26,160 bases of DNA from Thermococcus sp. (lineage in GTDB: Archaea; Methanobacteriota_B; Thermococci; Thermococcales; Thermococcaceae), in contig JALVWX010000226.1 in NCBI GenBank assembly GCA_027023165.1, positions 1 to 26,160 on the forward strand, written 5' to 3'. A program made the translations under genes and the position numbers. Under the pieces are notes generated by a model that searched no databases, was not told the DNA's origin, and saw nothing but the letters and a program-made list of their open reading frames with translations. Position 1 is the stretch's first letter, and the number at the start of each line of letters is the position of its first letter. Shown here piece by piece: positions 1 to 7,580 of the stretch.

Positions 1-540
1 CAGTGAGGAGAAGAACACCACGAGGGCCGTTGTAGCGGCCACCTTCTTCGGCTCGTAGCCGAGCATTATGAGGGCAGGGCTTATTATTCCACCGCCGCCA
101 ACTCCGAGGAGACCTCCTAAGAAGCCGGCTATCCCGCCGATTAAAGAACCCTCAACGAGGTGGTTCCCGTCCCTGGGCCTCCTCTTCGGTCTGAAAAATA
201 TCATCACCGTACCGGAGTAGAGCAGAAAACCCACGAAAACCCACAGAACGTAGACTTTCGGAATGAACTTGCCGGCGTAGGCACCAACCGGGGCCATGGC
301 CGTGGCGACGAGCAGAATCGGCAGGCCGAAGCGGTGGTCGAGCTTGCCGTGTTTGAGGTTCTTGAGCGTTGCCGAGAGCATGGAGAGAGTGTTTATGAAG
401 AGACCGGTTGGCTTCGCCGTCATCAGCGGAACCCCGAGCCATCCCATCGTTGGGACTATGGCTATCGCACTCCCCACGCCGCCTATCGAGAAAACAACGC
501 TGAGGATGAACGAGATGAGCGCGAGCTCGGGATAGTTCAT
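1..540 (-). CDS. TauE/SafE family anion exporter (5' part only)
   Basis: The minus strand reads from ATG at 540 through to the window edge without a stop, giving 180 residues of the N-terminal part. It starts MNYPELALISFILSVVFSIGG and has hydrophobic segments with a glycine-rich GGLLGVGGGGIISPAL stretch near residues 143-158. That internal repeat of membrane helix plus GVGGG is typical of the TauE/SafE (sulfite exporter/DUF81) permeases, which usually have 8-9 helices and 240-280 residues, so about a third is missing beyond base 1. The family exports sulfite, sulfoacetate or other small organosulfur anions; the substrate here cannot be read. An AAGGTGA ribosome binding site sits just before the ATG, and a TTTAAA box at 587-592 fits as the TATA element. 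It diverges from the TDT transporter at 672. Family call firm, substrate unknown. Confidence 0.85.
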   Translation of the reverse strand, partial: MNYPELALISFILSVVFSIGGVGSAIAIVPTMGWLGVPLMTAKPTGLFINTLSMLSATLKNLKHGKLDHRFGLPILLVATAMAPVGAYAGKFIPKVYVLWVFVGFLLYSGTVMIFFRPKRRPRDGNHLVEGSLIGGIAGFLGGLLGVGGGGIISPALIMLGYEPKKVAATTALVVFFSSL

Positions 541-671
541 TAGTTTCACCTTATTCTGTTCTGTGCTCCAAATAAGTGAAGATGAGTTTAAATGTTTTTT
601 GCTTCAATAAATTTTTAAGGGTAGGGGGGCTGAACTTAAAATTGAAAAAATACTCAAATGAGGTGACGCTC
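541..671. promoter_or_regulatory. Divergent promoter region, TauE/SafE and TDT genes
   Basis: This AT-rich 131-bp spacer holds back-to-back promoters. For the minus-strand gene, TTTAAA at 587-592 lies about 50 bp before its ATG, predicting a start of transcription near 563. For the plus-strand gene, AAATTTTTAA at 609-618 predicts a start near 640 and a leader of about 32 nt ending in a GAGGTGA ribosome binding site at 660-666. I see no convincing dyad operator here. Promoter positions are inferred from the usual 25-27 bp archaeal TATA-to-start spacing. Confidence 0.55.
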
Positions 672-1664
672 ATGGAGAGACTCAAGAACTTCAACCCGGC
701 CGTCTTCTCGAGCGTGATGGGAACGGGGGCCGCTGGACTGGCGGCGTACAGGTACTCCACATACTGGGCCCCTTTGAAGGAATTTGGGATGGCGCTTGCC
801 TACCTTAACACCGCCATTTACTTTGCCCTTTTGACCCCCTGGCTTTTGAGGTGGCTTTTTTACAGGAAGGAGGCCCTTGAGGATCTGAGGCATCCTTCAA
901 AGGGCCACTTCTACGGAACGAGCGGTGCTGCCACAGTCGTCTTGGCGGCCCAGTTCATCGTTACCCTGCACGATCTGACCGTCGCATGGTACCTCTGGCT
1001 CTGGGGTATGGTTCTAACGCTGATATTCGCCTTCTGGATGTCCTACGAGGTCTTCATAGCGGGTGAAGTTGACCTCAGGCACCTCTCGCCGGCGTGGTAC
1101 ATACCGCCGGTGGCCCTCGTCATACTGCCCTTCGGTTCGATATTCATGCGGGAAACCTCGGGCTACATCAACCAGTTCGTGATCATAGCCAACTATCTCG
1201 GCTGGGGCGCGGGTTTCTTCCTCTACCTGGTTCTCTACGCCGTAGTCACGCTCCGCTTCATAAGACACGAGCTCATGCCGCCCCAGATGGCGCCGCTCAT
1301 CTGGATGAACCTCGGGCCGATAGGGGCCAGCATAACCGCGCTCTTCGCCCTCATCAAGAACTCGACTATACCGATCCCGAAGGAGCCTTTCATGGCCTTC
1401 GCTTTCTTCCTCTGGGGTCTGGGTTTCTGGTGGCTGATCATGGCAACGGCCCTTACGCTTCACTACATCAGGAGGATGAGCCTGCCCTACAGCGGCTCGT
1501 GGTGGGCCTTCATCTTTCCCCTGGGAGCGTTCACAAACGCGACCTTGGACATAGGAAGCGCCTTCGGACTCACCCTCATGACCTACTTCGGCTTCCTTCT
1601 CCTCTGGCCCCTGTTGGGTATGTGGGCTTGGACCCTCCTAAAAATGGTGGGGGGAGGCCGTTAG
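672..1664 (+). CDS. TDT family transporter (TehA/Mae1/SSU1-like)
   Basis: A 330-residue polytopic membrane protein beginning MERLKNFNPAVFSSVMGTGA. The opening FxPAxFSSVMGTG, followed by about ten hydrophobic helices, matches the tellurite-resistance/dicarboxylate transporter (TDT) family (TehA, yeast malate permease Mae1, sulfite pump SSU1), whose members are 320-380 residues. The role would be channel-like efflux or uptake of a small anion across the cytoplasmic membrane; the family does not tell malate from sulfite. I chose ATG 672 because GAGGTGA lies 5-6 nt before it; the frame is open upstream to 576 but those residues are not membrane-protein-like and precede the likely transcription start. 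The last bases TTAG (1661-1664) hold this gene's TAG and, on the other strand, the TAA of the regulator gene, so the two convergent genes overlap by 4 bp. Confidence 0.82.
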   Translation: MERLKNFNPAVFSSVMGTGAAGLAAYRYSTYWAPLKEFGMALAYLNTAIYFALLTPWLLRWLFYRKEALEDLRHPSKGHFYGTSGAATVVLAAQFIVTLHDLTVAWYLWLWGMVLTLIFAFWMSYEVFIAGEVDLRHLSPAWYIPPVALVILPFGSIFMRETSGYINQFVIIANYLGWGAGFFLYLVLYAVVTLRFIRHELMPPQMAPLIWMNLGPIGASITALFALIKNSTIPIPKEPFMAFAFFLWGLGFWWLIMATALTLHYIRRMSLPYSGSWWAFIFPLGAFTNATLDIGSAFGLTLMTYFGFLLLWPLLGMWAWTLLKMVGGGR

Positions 1665-2119
1665 AGGCACTCTACCTCTCTTTCTTCCAGTTCGATGATC
1701 CTCCGGAGAACGCACTCAAGCCGCTGGAGGTCTTCGAGTATCGCATTGAAGTGCCCCGTTTCTCCCTCCGACTCTTCCATGAGATCCTTCACTATCCCTT
1801 GCAAGGGAAGAACCTCCCGTTCAAGAATGTCCCTCGGCTGCTGGAGGAACCTCTCAAGAAAAGCCGGAACCGCGGAGAAATACTTTGTCTTTCCCTCCTT
1901 CCGGTACGTTACCAGGTAATCCCTGACAAGCCTTGACAGCGACGTTGAGATCGACGATCTGCTGAGCCTAGTTTCCTCCGCGAGTTCCGCTATCGTGGCC
2001 GGCTTATCCCTCAGAAGCAGGTGGGCGTAAACCTTCCCGTCGGTGTGGCTGTAACCCCACCTGCTCATGAGCTGGGTGACCGTGTGGATGAACCTCCTCG
2101 AGTCCCTTTTCAGCGACAT
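1661..2119 (-). CDS. Winged-helix regulator, GbsR/MarR/TrmB-like
   Basis: A 152-residue protein with a winged helix-turn-helix at about residues 20-80. It shows KVYAHLLLRDKPATIAELAE, then the recognition-helix stretch RLSRSSISTSLSRLVRDYLV and a wing with YRKEGKTKYFSAVP. The remaining 70 residues are predicted amphipathic helix, probably for dimerisation. The layout resembles archaeal GbsR/MarR-type repressors; the ligand cannot be read. Start ATG 2119 is preceded by GAGGGAGAGG. It lies 17 nt behind the stop of the membrane protein gene at 2137 with no visible promoter between, so the two are probably one transcript, and the regulator may control that transcript and perhaps the radical SAM gene reading the other way. 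It overlaps the TDT gene by 4 bp tail-to-tail. Confidence 0.75.
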   Translation of the reverse strand: MSLKRDSRRFIHTVTQLMSRWGYSHTDGKVYAHLLLRDKPATIAELAEETRLSRSSISTSLSRLVRDYLVTYRKEGKTKYFSAVPAFLERFLQQPRDILEREVLPLQGIVKDLMEESEGETGHFNAILEDLQRLECVLRRIIELEEREVECL

Positions 2120-2136
2120 GGCCTCTCCCTCTCGCT

Positions 2137-2523
2137 TTAAGAAACAGAGAAAACGGGCTTAAAAGAGTTTCGAACGCGTCGCGCCGCGGTGTGTCTCGAG
2201 CTCACAGATACCTCACCGACCGCTATCATGGCCCCGCCTATCAGTGCTATCCAGGCGCCGATGGTCCGGAAGCCGCCATCGAAGGGCATGGTTATCAGTG
2301 CCGGTATTGCAATGGTCCAGCTGACGGCCCCCTTGTGGCTCTTGTGATAGTAGGATACACCCATCATTATAAGGCTCAGGATTATCTCGGTCCAGCCGAC
2401 AACGCTAGCACTGCCGTAGTGCCAGCCGTAGAAGTTGCCCGTGGCAAGCACGGCTATGCCGTCGATCAATATCAGGGACGCGCCCGTCAGGGCGGTCCAG
2501 AGACCGGATTTCGCAGAGACCAT
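2137..2523 (-). CDS. Small four-helix membrane protein, function unknown
   Basis: A 128-residue protein with four likely transmembrane helices (about 7-29, 40-58, 64-80, 86-104) and a basic C-terminal tail with HTAARRVRNSFK. I do not recognise a named family. Start: the frame is open back to a TTG at 2565, but an ATTTAAAT box at 2571-2578 would start transcription near 2548, inside that extension, so ATG 2523 is the better start; GTG 2532 is a second option. It is followed 17 nt later by a winged-helix regulator, a common arrangement for a membrane sensor or transporter with its own repressor. Whether it senses, transports or does something else cannot be judged from sequence. Confidence 0.7.
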   Translation of the reverse strand: MVSAKSGLWTALTGASLILIDGIAVLATGNFYGWHYGSASVVGWTEIILSLIMMGVSYYHKSHKGAVSWTIAIPALITMPFDGGFRTIGAWIALIGGAMIAVGEVSVSSRHTAARRVRNSFKPVFSVS

Positions 2524-2580
2524 TTTCGACACCCTACAGTTCTTCTCAACAACACCTGCCTCCAACTGCTATTTAAATCT

Positions 2581-2622
2581 TTCGATTGTGTAAGATATGT
2601 CGGTATTAACTGATATATCGAA
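2581..2622. promoter_or_regulatory. Possible operator between divergent genes
   Basis: Between the membrane-protein cassette (minus) and the radical SAM gene (plus) there is TTCGAT (2581-2586) mirrored by ATCGAA (2617-2622), and two copies of GATATRTC (2594-2601 and 2612-2619, the second a perfect 8-bp palindrome) spaced 18 bp apart. The symmetry axes do not coincide, so this is a suggestive rather than a clean operator. Its position between two TATA boxes would suit the winged-helix regulator encoded downstream. Confidence 0.3.
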
Positions 2623-2627
2623 TGAAC

Positions 2628-2640
2628 CAAAAAATTTAAA
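2628..2640 (+). promoter_or_regulatory. TATA box of the radical SAM/SPASM gene
   Basis: CAAAAAATTTAAA at 2628-2640 resembles a strong thermococcal BRE/TATA element. With usual spacing transcription would start near 2660-2664, only 12-16 nt before the chosen ATG at 2676. This short leader still includes the GGTGG ribosome binding site at 2666-2670. Confidence 0.6.
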
Positions 2641-2675
2641 CGCATAAGAACGTATTCACCACCGGGGTGGTGGGT

Positions 2676-4364
2676 ATGGTCGGATGGACGGATAAGGATG
2701 TTGAGTCAATGGCTGACGTCCTTCAGGATCCCTTTCCAAAGGCCATGAACTCGACACCAACCTCTGAAAGGGAGAAAAAAGGTGGCGGAAACCAGCTCTC
2801 AACGGCGTTAACGGCGTTCAAACTCATCCTTGGAAACCCCCTCTCGAGGGCGCTTCTCAGGCCGATGCTCAAGCGCTACGAGATAAACGGCAGGGAACTG
2901 CCGGCACTCTACTGGGCGCTCAGTGTCTACGCCGGTGAGAGCCTCAACGAGCCGATGATGATCCGCTTTCAGGCGGAAACACTTAAGCTTCTTCTCAAGC
3001 TCGGTATAAAGCTCGCTCACGGCGATGAAGAGGCCGTCAAGGAGGCCCTGTTGAGGGATCCCCACATAAGACGCGGCATCTGGGTGGTTTTGGAGGGCAT
3101 AGCAAAGTATGGTGTAACGGTTCCGCAGAAGCTGGCCGGTCCGTTCCTCGTGGTCTGGAACTTCACCAACATGTGCAACTTCAGATGCAAGCACTGCTAC
3201 CAGAGGGCCGACAAACCGCTCCCAAATGAGCTTTCCCTCGAGGAGAAGCTGAACCTCGTCGACCAGCTCGATAGGGCCGGTGTCGCGGCCGTCGCCATAA
3301 GCGGTGGGGAACCGACGATTCATCCCGATTTCCTCAGGATCGTTAAGGAGCTGTCTAGCAGGGGGATACACACTTCGGTTGCCACCAACGGCTGGACTTT
3401 CGCCGACATGGAGAGGCTCAAGAAGGCCGTCGATGCGGGAATAAAGTACGTCGAGGTAAGCGTTGACTCGGCGAAGCCGGAGAAGCACGACGAGTTCAGG
3501 GGCATTCCCGGGGCGTGGGAGCACGCGACGAAAGCCCTTGAGAACGCGGTGAAGCTGGGGATAAGCCACGGCATGGCGGTCGTCATGGACAAGGAGACCT
3601 ACGGCGAGATGGACGACCTGCTCGACCTGGCTGAGAGTCTGGGCGTGAAGCGCGTCATATTCTTCAACCTCGTTCCAACGGGCAGGGCAGAGGAGATGCT
3701 CCGGGTGGATCTCACTCCGGATGAGCGCGAGGAGTTCATGAAGGAACTTTACCGCCAGATGAAGAGGAGGGATCTTGAGATACTGACGACTGCACCCCAG
3801 TACGCGAGGGTGACCCTCCTTGAGAGCCAGGGAAAGAACGTGACACCGGCGCACTTCTACATCGGCGAGAACAACGCGGTGAAGACCCTGGCGGAATTCA
3901 TAGGAGGCTGCGGCGCCGGCAGAATCTACTCCGGAATCGAGCCAGACGGAACGGTTGTTCCATGCGTCTTCCTGCCGCTCCCGGTCGGCAACGTGAGGTT
4001 AAAGCCCTACAGGCAGATATGGGAGGAGAGCAACATCTTCAGCCTGCTCCGCGACAGGGACAACTTCACCGGCCAGTGCAGGAACTGTCCGTACAGGAAC
4101 ATCTGCGGTGGCTGCCGCGCGAGGACCTACCACTACACCATCGACCTGCTGGGTGATGATCCCGGCTGCATAATCAACAGGCGCCTCTGGGAGGACATAG
4201 TCAAGCACGGGAAGCCAAAGGGGGTAACCGAGGTCAGCTGGGTCGACGAGAGCGTAGTCCTGCGCGGACCAACACTGTACGTGCCGGGCTACTACAGCGC
4301 GGTTGAGGTGGCGGCGGAGAAGAGGCTCGCGGGTGACTACGTGCCGCAGGGCGTTCACGCTTGA
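2676..4364 (+). CDS. Radical SAM/SPASM domain protein with N-terminal helical domain
   Basis: A 562-residue radical SAM enzyme. The [4Fe-4S]/SAM motif is CNFRCKHC (Cys167, 171, 174) with AISGGEPTIH (GGEP near 210-213) as the SAM-binding strand. The C-terminal part is a SPASM-type auxiliary cluster region: Cys412, Cys430, then CX2CX5CX2C at 468, 471, 477, 480 and Cys498. The first ~150 residues are a helical domain I cannot assign. Overall it resembles the PqqE/NirJ/AhbC/MoaA-like group, which modify peptides or build cofactors; the reaction here is unknown. Start: ATG 2676 has GGTGG just before it; GTG codons at 2667 and 2670 are in frame alternatives. It converges with the AOR maturase gene, 30 bp apart, and is therefore not in its operon, though the adjacency suggests a tungsten-enzyme link. 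No heme-pathway or small precursor-peptide gene is seen nearby. Confidence 0.8.
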   Translation: MVGWTDKDVESMADVLQDPFPKAMNSTPTSEREKKGGGNQLSTALTAFKLILGNPLSRALLRPMLKRYEINGRELPALYWALSVYAGESLNEPMMIRFQAETLKLLLKLGIKLAHGDEEAVKEALLRDPHIRRGIWVVLEGIAKYGVTVPQKLAGPFLVVWNFTNMCNFRCKHCYQRADKPLPNELSLEEKLNLVDQLDRAGVAAVAISGGEPTIHPDFLRIVKELSSRGIHTSVATNGWTFADMERLKKAVDAGIKYVEVSVDSAKPEKHDEFRGIPGAWEHATKALENAVKLGISHGMAVVMDKETYGEMDDLLDLAESLGVKRVIFFNLVPTGRAEEMLRVDLTPDEREEFMKELYRQMKRRDLEILTTAPQYARVTLLESQGKNVTPAHFYIGENNAVKTLAEFIGGCGAGRIYSGIEPDGTVVPCVFLPLPVGNVRLKPYRQIWEESNIFSLLRDRDNFTGQCRNCPYRNICGGCRARTYHYTIDLLGDDPGCIINRRLWEDIVKHGKPKGVTEVSWVDESVVLRGPTLYVPGYYSAVEVAAEKRLAGDYVPQGVHA

Positions 4365-4394
4365 TCCTTTCATTTTCACGGGAAAAGGGAGAGC

Positions 4395-5540
4395 TCAGTA
4401 GAACTTCCCGAAGTTGTGCTGGGGAATCGGACACTGAACTATCCTGCGCGACCACAGGCAGTCGGCACAGCTCGGCTCGTTGCCCCAGCAGTCTATGTCC
4501 GTTGTCTTGACGAAGTCGCAGGCGTCAACGAGGGGACAGTCCGTGCACGAGGGGTACATGTAGTTCTTCATCGTGAAGCGGAACCAGGTGTACTTCTCGC
4601 TCGTCCATATCTCGGCGAGGCTCTTCTCCCTCACGTTACCGAAGGAGTAGGCGTTGACCTTCTTCTTCCTGCCGAATATGTACTCGTAATAGGAGTGTAG
4701 GAAGCGGTAGCACGGGGCAACTTCACCATCCCAGCGGACGACAGCGACGTTGTTCTCGTCAAAGTCGCACTGCCTCTCGGTTTTAAGCTCGAAGTAGGGG
4801 AGCTTGATGTAGATACCGTAGTGGGTTATCTTGTAAAGCTCCTCCAGGATGGGCTTCATGTCGACGCTCCCGTCGTAGACTATGTCCTTCGTCTGCTCTT
4901 CCGTAAGCGGAAGCAAGTTCGAGACGAGCATGGAGTCGACGTTTAGACTCAGCAGGAAGCGAGCCATGTCCGGCAGCTGTTTGTAGTTCTCCTTCGTAAC
5001 CACGACCTCAACGCCTATGCTCGGCTTGTGCGTCCCGTACTCCTCGCGGTACTTAACGAGCCTCCGTATCCTGTCGGCGGTTGCAGCCGCGGCGAGGTGT
5101 CCGAGGGTTATGGCGTTTTGAGCGGTTGGAACCGTGTCCATGGAGAAGTACATGAGGTCAACACCGAGCTTCGCAAACTCCCGGAGCATCTCATCCGTTA
5201 GGAGGGTTCCGTTGCTGCTTATCCCAAGAGCGAAGCCCCTCCTCTTCACTTCCCGCACCATGTCCCTGAAGCGCGGGTGAACCGAAGGCTCGCCGATGCC
5301 CCCGAAGTATACCATCTCGAGGTTCGGGAACTCCTCGGCGTCGTCGAGTATCTTGAGGAAGAGGTCCCAGTCCATGTCTCCCTCCGTGTCATCCCAGTAC
5401 TGCTTGAAGCACATCTCACACTTTAAGTTGCATCTGCTGGTGACCTCGATGTAGAGGTACTTCATGTCGAGCTTGGGCTTTATTATGACCTTCCCCTCCC
5501 AGAGGGAGAAGGTGTACTCCTTATCGAGCTTAATCGCCAC
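4395..5540 (-). CDS. cmo: AOR-associated radical SAM/SPASM maturase
   Basis: A 381-residue radical SAM protein with CNLKCEMC at Cys37, 41 and 44, a SAM-binding stretch FGGIGEPSVHP, and a Cys-rich C-terminus (332, 335, 341, 351, 358, 361, 370, plus Cys in RQCDF and APCYRF) expected to hold auxiliary Fe-S clusters. It belongs to the radical SAM family found next to tungsten aldehyde oxidoreductases, first noted beside P. furiosus aor as a cofactor-modifying protein (cmo) and treated as a tungsten-oxidoreductase maturase; its chemistry is not settled to my knowledge. Start: GGAGGTG then GTG at 5540 gives ideal spacing; GTG 5549 lies inside that ribosome binding site and is unlikely. It follows aor by 122 bp; TATA-like TTTTTATC (near 5622-5630) and TTTTAAGG (near 5592-5600) stretches there allow a promoter of its own. 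Confidence 0.85.
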   Translation of the reverse strand: MAIKLDKEYTFSLWEGKVIIKPKLDMKYLYIEVTSRCNLKCEMCFKQYWDDTEGDMDWDLFLKILDDAEEFPNLEMVYFGGIGEPSVHPRFRDMVREVKRRGFALGISSNGTLLTDEMLREFAKLGVDLMYFSMDTVPTAQNAITLGHLAAAATADRIRRLVKYREEYGTHKPSIGVEVVVTKENYKQLPDMARFLLSLNVDSMLVSNLLPLTEEQTKDIVYDGSVDMKPILEELYKITHYGIYIKLPYFELKTERQCDFDENNVAVVRWDGEVAPCYRFLHSYYEYIFGRKKKVNAYSFGNVREKSLAEIWTSEKYTWFRFTMKNYMYPSCTDCPLVDACDFVKTTDIDCWGNEPSCADCLWSRRIVQCPIPQHNFGKFY

Positions 5541-5662
5541 TCTTACCACCTCCTGGCCTTGAGAAATGGAAGTTCGATGAACCCACGATGACCACCTTAA
5601 AACTCAGATCAACGATGAGCCGATAAAAACCTTGCTGGACAAAAACGGGTAAAGGAAAGGGA

Positions 5663-7483
5663 TCAGAGGAACTCCTCTATGCCAAGCTCCCTCGCCTTCT
5701 CCTCGGTTACCATTCCGTCCTCGGTCCAGCCGCGGAGCTTGTAGTAGCGCGGGAGCATCTCCTTCAGGCGGACCGTGTGCCCCTTGTTCGGCCCCTCGGG
5801 CATCGGCTCCTCGAGGAAGCGCTTCGGCAGGGTGTCGTCCCTGAGCGGGTCGAGTCCGGCCTTGAGGTTGAATATCCTTTCCGCGTTCCAGATGCGCTCT
5901 CCAATCTTGAGGTAGTCCTCCGTTGAGAAGTCCCAGCCCAAAGCAGCGTTGAGCAGGTCGCGGAAGTCATCGGCGCCGAGGCCGAAGGTCGTGAAGACAC
6001 ACAGCCCGGCGGCGTCTATCACCGCCGTGAGGTCCTGGAAGACGAGGAGCATCTTTACCTTCTCGTCGCTTATGTCGTGCGGGTCCATCTTGTACGGGTA
6101 GCCGAGTATCTCCGGGCTTATCATGTAGTTCTTGATGTGGCAACCGCCGCGATTGTTGGTGGCGTAGCCAAGGCCGTGTCCCTCAGCCCCACGCGGGTCG
6201 TAGGCCGGAAGTTCAAGCTTCTTGACGCTCATGGAGAACTCCGGGTGGCCGTAGCTCTCGGCGAAGCGGTAGCTTCCCTCGGCGAGCTTGTCGCCTATGC
6301 CCTTTCTATAGGCTATCTTCTCGATGTAGTAGTGGAGAACCTCCGTGTTGCCCCACCTGAAGGGCGGCGCCTCGTTTCCAAGGTCCTCGTCCTTGAGGTA
6401 GCCCTTCTCGTAGAGCTCCATCGCGGCAGCCAAAGTTCCGCCGGTTGAGATGGTGTCGAGACCGAACTCGTCGCACTGGTGGTTGGCTTCGATTATGCTC
6501 GCGAGGTCGTTTATACCGAGGTCTGCTCCAAGCGCCCAGATGCTCTCATACTCTGGTCCCTCAGTGACTCCAACCGTGGTCAGCTTGTTGACCCTGCCAC
6601 AGCCTATCGGACAGGCGTAGCACGGCTGGTTCCTTATGAGATATTTGGCCGTCATTGCCTCGCCGCTGTGCTCCTCCGCCAGCTCAAACACACCTGTCTG
6701 GAAGTTCCTAGTCGGGTAGAGACCATTGGAGTTTATGATGTTGACCAGAACCGCGGTTCCGTAGTTAGGAAGACCGCCTCCCGCCACCGGGTCGTTCTTG
6801 AGCTTGTTTATTTTCTCCCTTACGGTGAGCATGAACTTCTGCTTGTCGGCTATGGGGACGCGCTTGTGCCCCTCAACCGCTATGGCCTTGAGGTTCTTGC
6901 TTCCCATAACGGCACCAACACCGGCCCTTCCTGCCGCGCGGTGGCCGTCGTTTATAACCGCCGCGAACTTGACGAGGTTCTCTCCAGCTGGACCTATGCT
7001 CGTTATGTGGAGCTTCTTGCTCCCAATCTCCTTCTTGATGGTCTCCTCGGTCTCGCTCACGAGCTTGCCCCAGAGGTGGCTCGCATCGCGGATCTCAACC
7101 TGGTCGTCCTTGATGTAGATGTAGACAGGGCTGTCGGCCTTCCCCTCGACCACTATTCCATCCCAGCCGGCGAACTTAAGCTCGGCTCCGAAGTAGCCGC
7201 CGGAGTTCGCCATTGTTATGAAGCCCGTCTGCGGGCTTTTAGTCACTATGTTGTACCTGCCGCCGGTCGGAGCGCTGGTTCCGCTCAGCGGGCCGGGCAT
7301 TATGAGGAGCTTGTTCTCAGGGCTTAGCGGGTCGACCTTCGGGTCCATCTCCTTCAGGAGGAGGTAGATGGCCAGTCCCCTGCTCCCCAGCCACTTCTTG
7401 GCCAGCTCCTCGTCGTACTCCTCAGCCTTAACCTCTCCGGTGGAGAGGTTCACGCGCAGAAATTTACCCCAGTTTCCATACAT
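5663..7483 (-). CDS. aor: Aldehyde:ferredoxin oxidoreductase (tungsten)
   Basis: A 606-residue homologue of P. furiosus AOR, near-identical in layout. It oxidises aldehydes from amino-acid and sugar fermentation to carboxylic acids, reducing ferredoxin, in the cytoplasm, with a tungsten bis-molybdopterin and one [4Fe-4S] cluster. Cluster ligands are visible as CYACPIGC (Cys288, 291, 295) plus Cys495 in DAAGLC. Both pterin-binding DxxGL motifs are present (Asp338-Leu342 and Asp490-Leu494), as are Glu313 and the RGAEGHGLGY segment near the active site. Length equals the family norm (605), so it looks intact. Start: ATG 7483 gives the known N-terminus MYGNWG; in-frame ATGs at 7489 and 7501 are possible. 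TATA-like TTTATA at 7517-7522 would put transcription start near 7494, giving a very short leader. The radical SAM maturase follows. Confidence 0.96.
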   Translation of the reverse strand: MYGNWGKFLRVNLSTGEVKAEEYDEELAKKWLGSRGLAIYLLLKEMDPKVDPLSPENKLLIMPGPLSGTSAPTGGRYNIVTKSPQTGFITMANSGGYFGAELKFAGWDGIVVEGKADSPVYIYIKDDQVEIRDASHLWGKLVSETEETIKKEIGSKKLHITSIGPAGENLVKFAAVINDGHRAAGRAGVGAVMGSKNLKAIAVEGHKRVPIADKQKFMLTVREKINKLKNDPVAGGGLPNYGTAVLVNIINSNGLYPTRNFQTGVFELAEEHSGEAMTAKYLIRNQPCYACPIGCGRVNKLTTVGVTEGPEYESIWALGADLGINDLASIIEANHQCDEFGLDTISTGGTLAAAMELYEKGYLKDEDLGNEAPPFRWGNTEVLHYYIEKIAYRKGIGDKLAEGSYRFAESYGHPEFSMSVKKLELPAYDPRGAEGHGLGYATNNRGGCHIKNYMISPEILGYPYKMDPHDISDEKVKMLLVFQDLTAVIDAAGLCVFTTFGLGADDFRDLLNAALGWDFSTEDYLKIGERIWNAERIFNLKAGLDPLRDDTLPKRFLEEPMPEGPNKGHTVRLKEMLPRYYKLRGWTEDGMVTEEKARELGIEEFL

Positions 7484-7516
7484 GGACATCGCCAGAACCA
7501 TTTGTACATTTATCCC

Positions 7517-7535
7517 TATAAATTTTCGCGAAAAT
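7517..7535 (-). promoter_or_regulatory. aor promoter with overlapping 14-bp palindrome
   Basis: The plus strand reads TATAAA at 7517-7522 (TTTATA on the coding strand), the likely aor TATA box. Directly upstream and overlapping it by one base is a perfect palindrome ATTTTCGCGAAAAT at 7522-7535. A dyad overlapping the BRE position is a natural site for a regulator that blocks or recruits TFB. A second TATA-like run, TTTTTATTTT, lies at 7532-7541 on the coding strand. The regulator is unknown, and the motif is neither the SurR (GTT-N3-AAC) nor the TGM type. Confidence 0.5.
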
Positions 7536-7556
7536 AAAAACCTACGCTGAAAAGAA

Positions 7557-7572
7557 TTTGTTAAACAAAAAT
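7557..7572 (-). terminator. Probable T-rich terminator with short dyad
   Basis: Just after the stop of the minus-strand gene at 7581, the transcript strand reads ATTTTTG then TTTAACAAA; TTTGTT-A-AACAAA (7557-7569) is a 13-bp dyad next to a T5 run (7567-7571). Thermococcal terminators are mainly oligo-T tracts, so this probably ends the membrane-protein transcript before the aor promoter. It could instead be an upstream operator for aor. Confidence 0.4.
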
Positions 7573-7580
7573 GTTCAAAC

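Noticed and set aside
1094..1936. 280-codon plus-strand frame across the TDT 3' end and the regulator gene
   Set aside because: It is out of frame with one real gene and antisense to another, and its composition (His, Pro, Arg-rich) is that of a shadow frame.
2524..2565. TTG start at 2565 for the four-helix protein
   Set aside because: The ATTTAAAT promoter element at 2571-2578 would start transcription near 2548, inside that extension.
2808..3854. 348-codon open frame on the minus strand inside the radical SAM gene
   Set aside because: It lies antisense to the radical SAM core, whose Cys and GGEP motifs are convincing; the opposite reading has no recognisable protein character.
5575..5618. 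Three CGATGA copies between aor and its maturase (5575, 5586, 5613), possible C/D box RNA or regulator sites
   Set aside because: They do not fit the C box RTGATGA, no matching D boxes are spaced correctly, and spacing of 11 and 27 bp is irregular; chance is likely.
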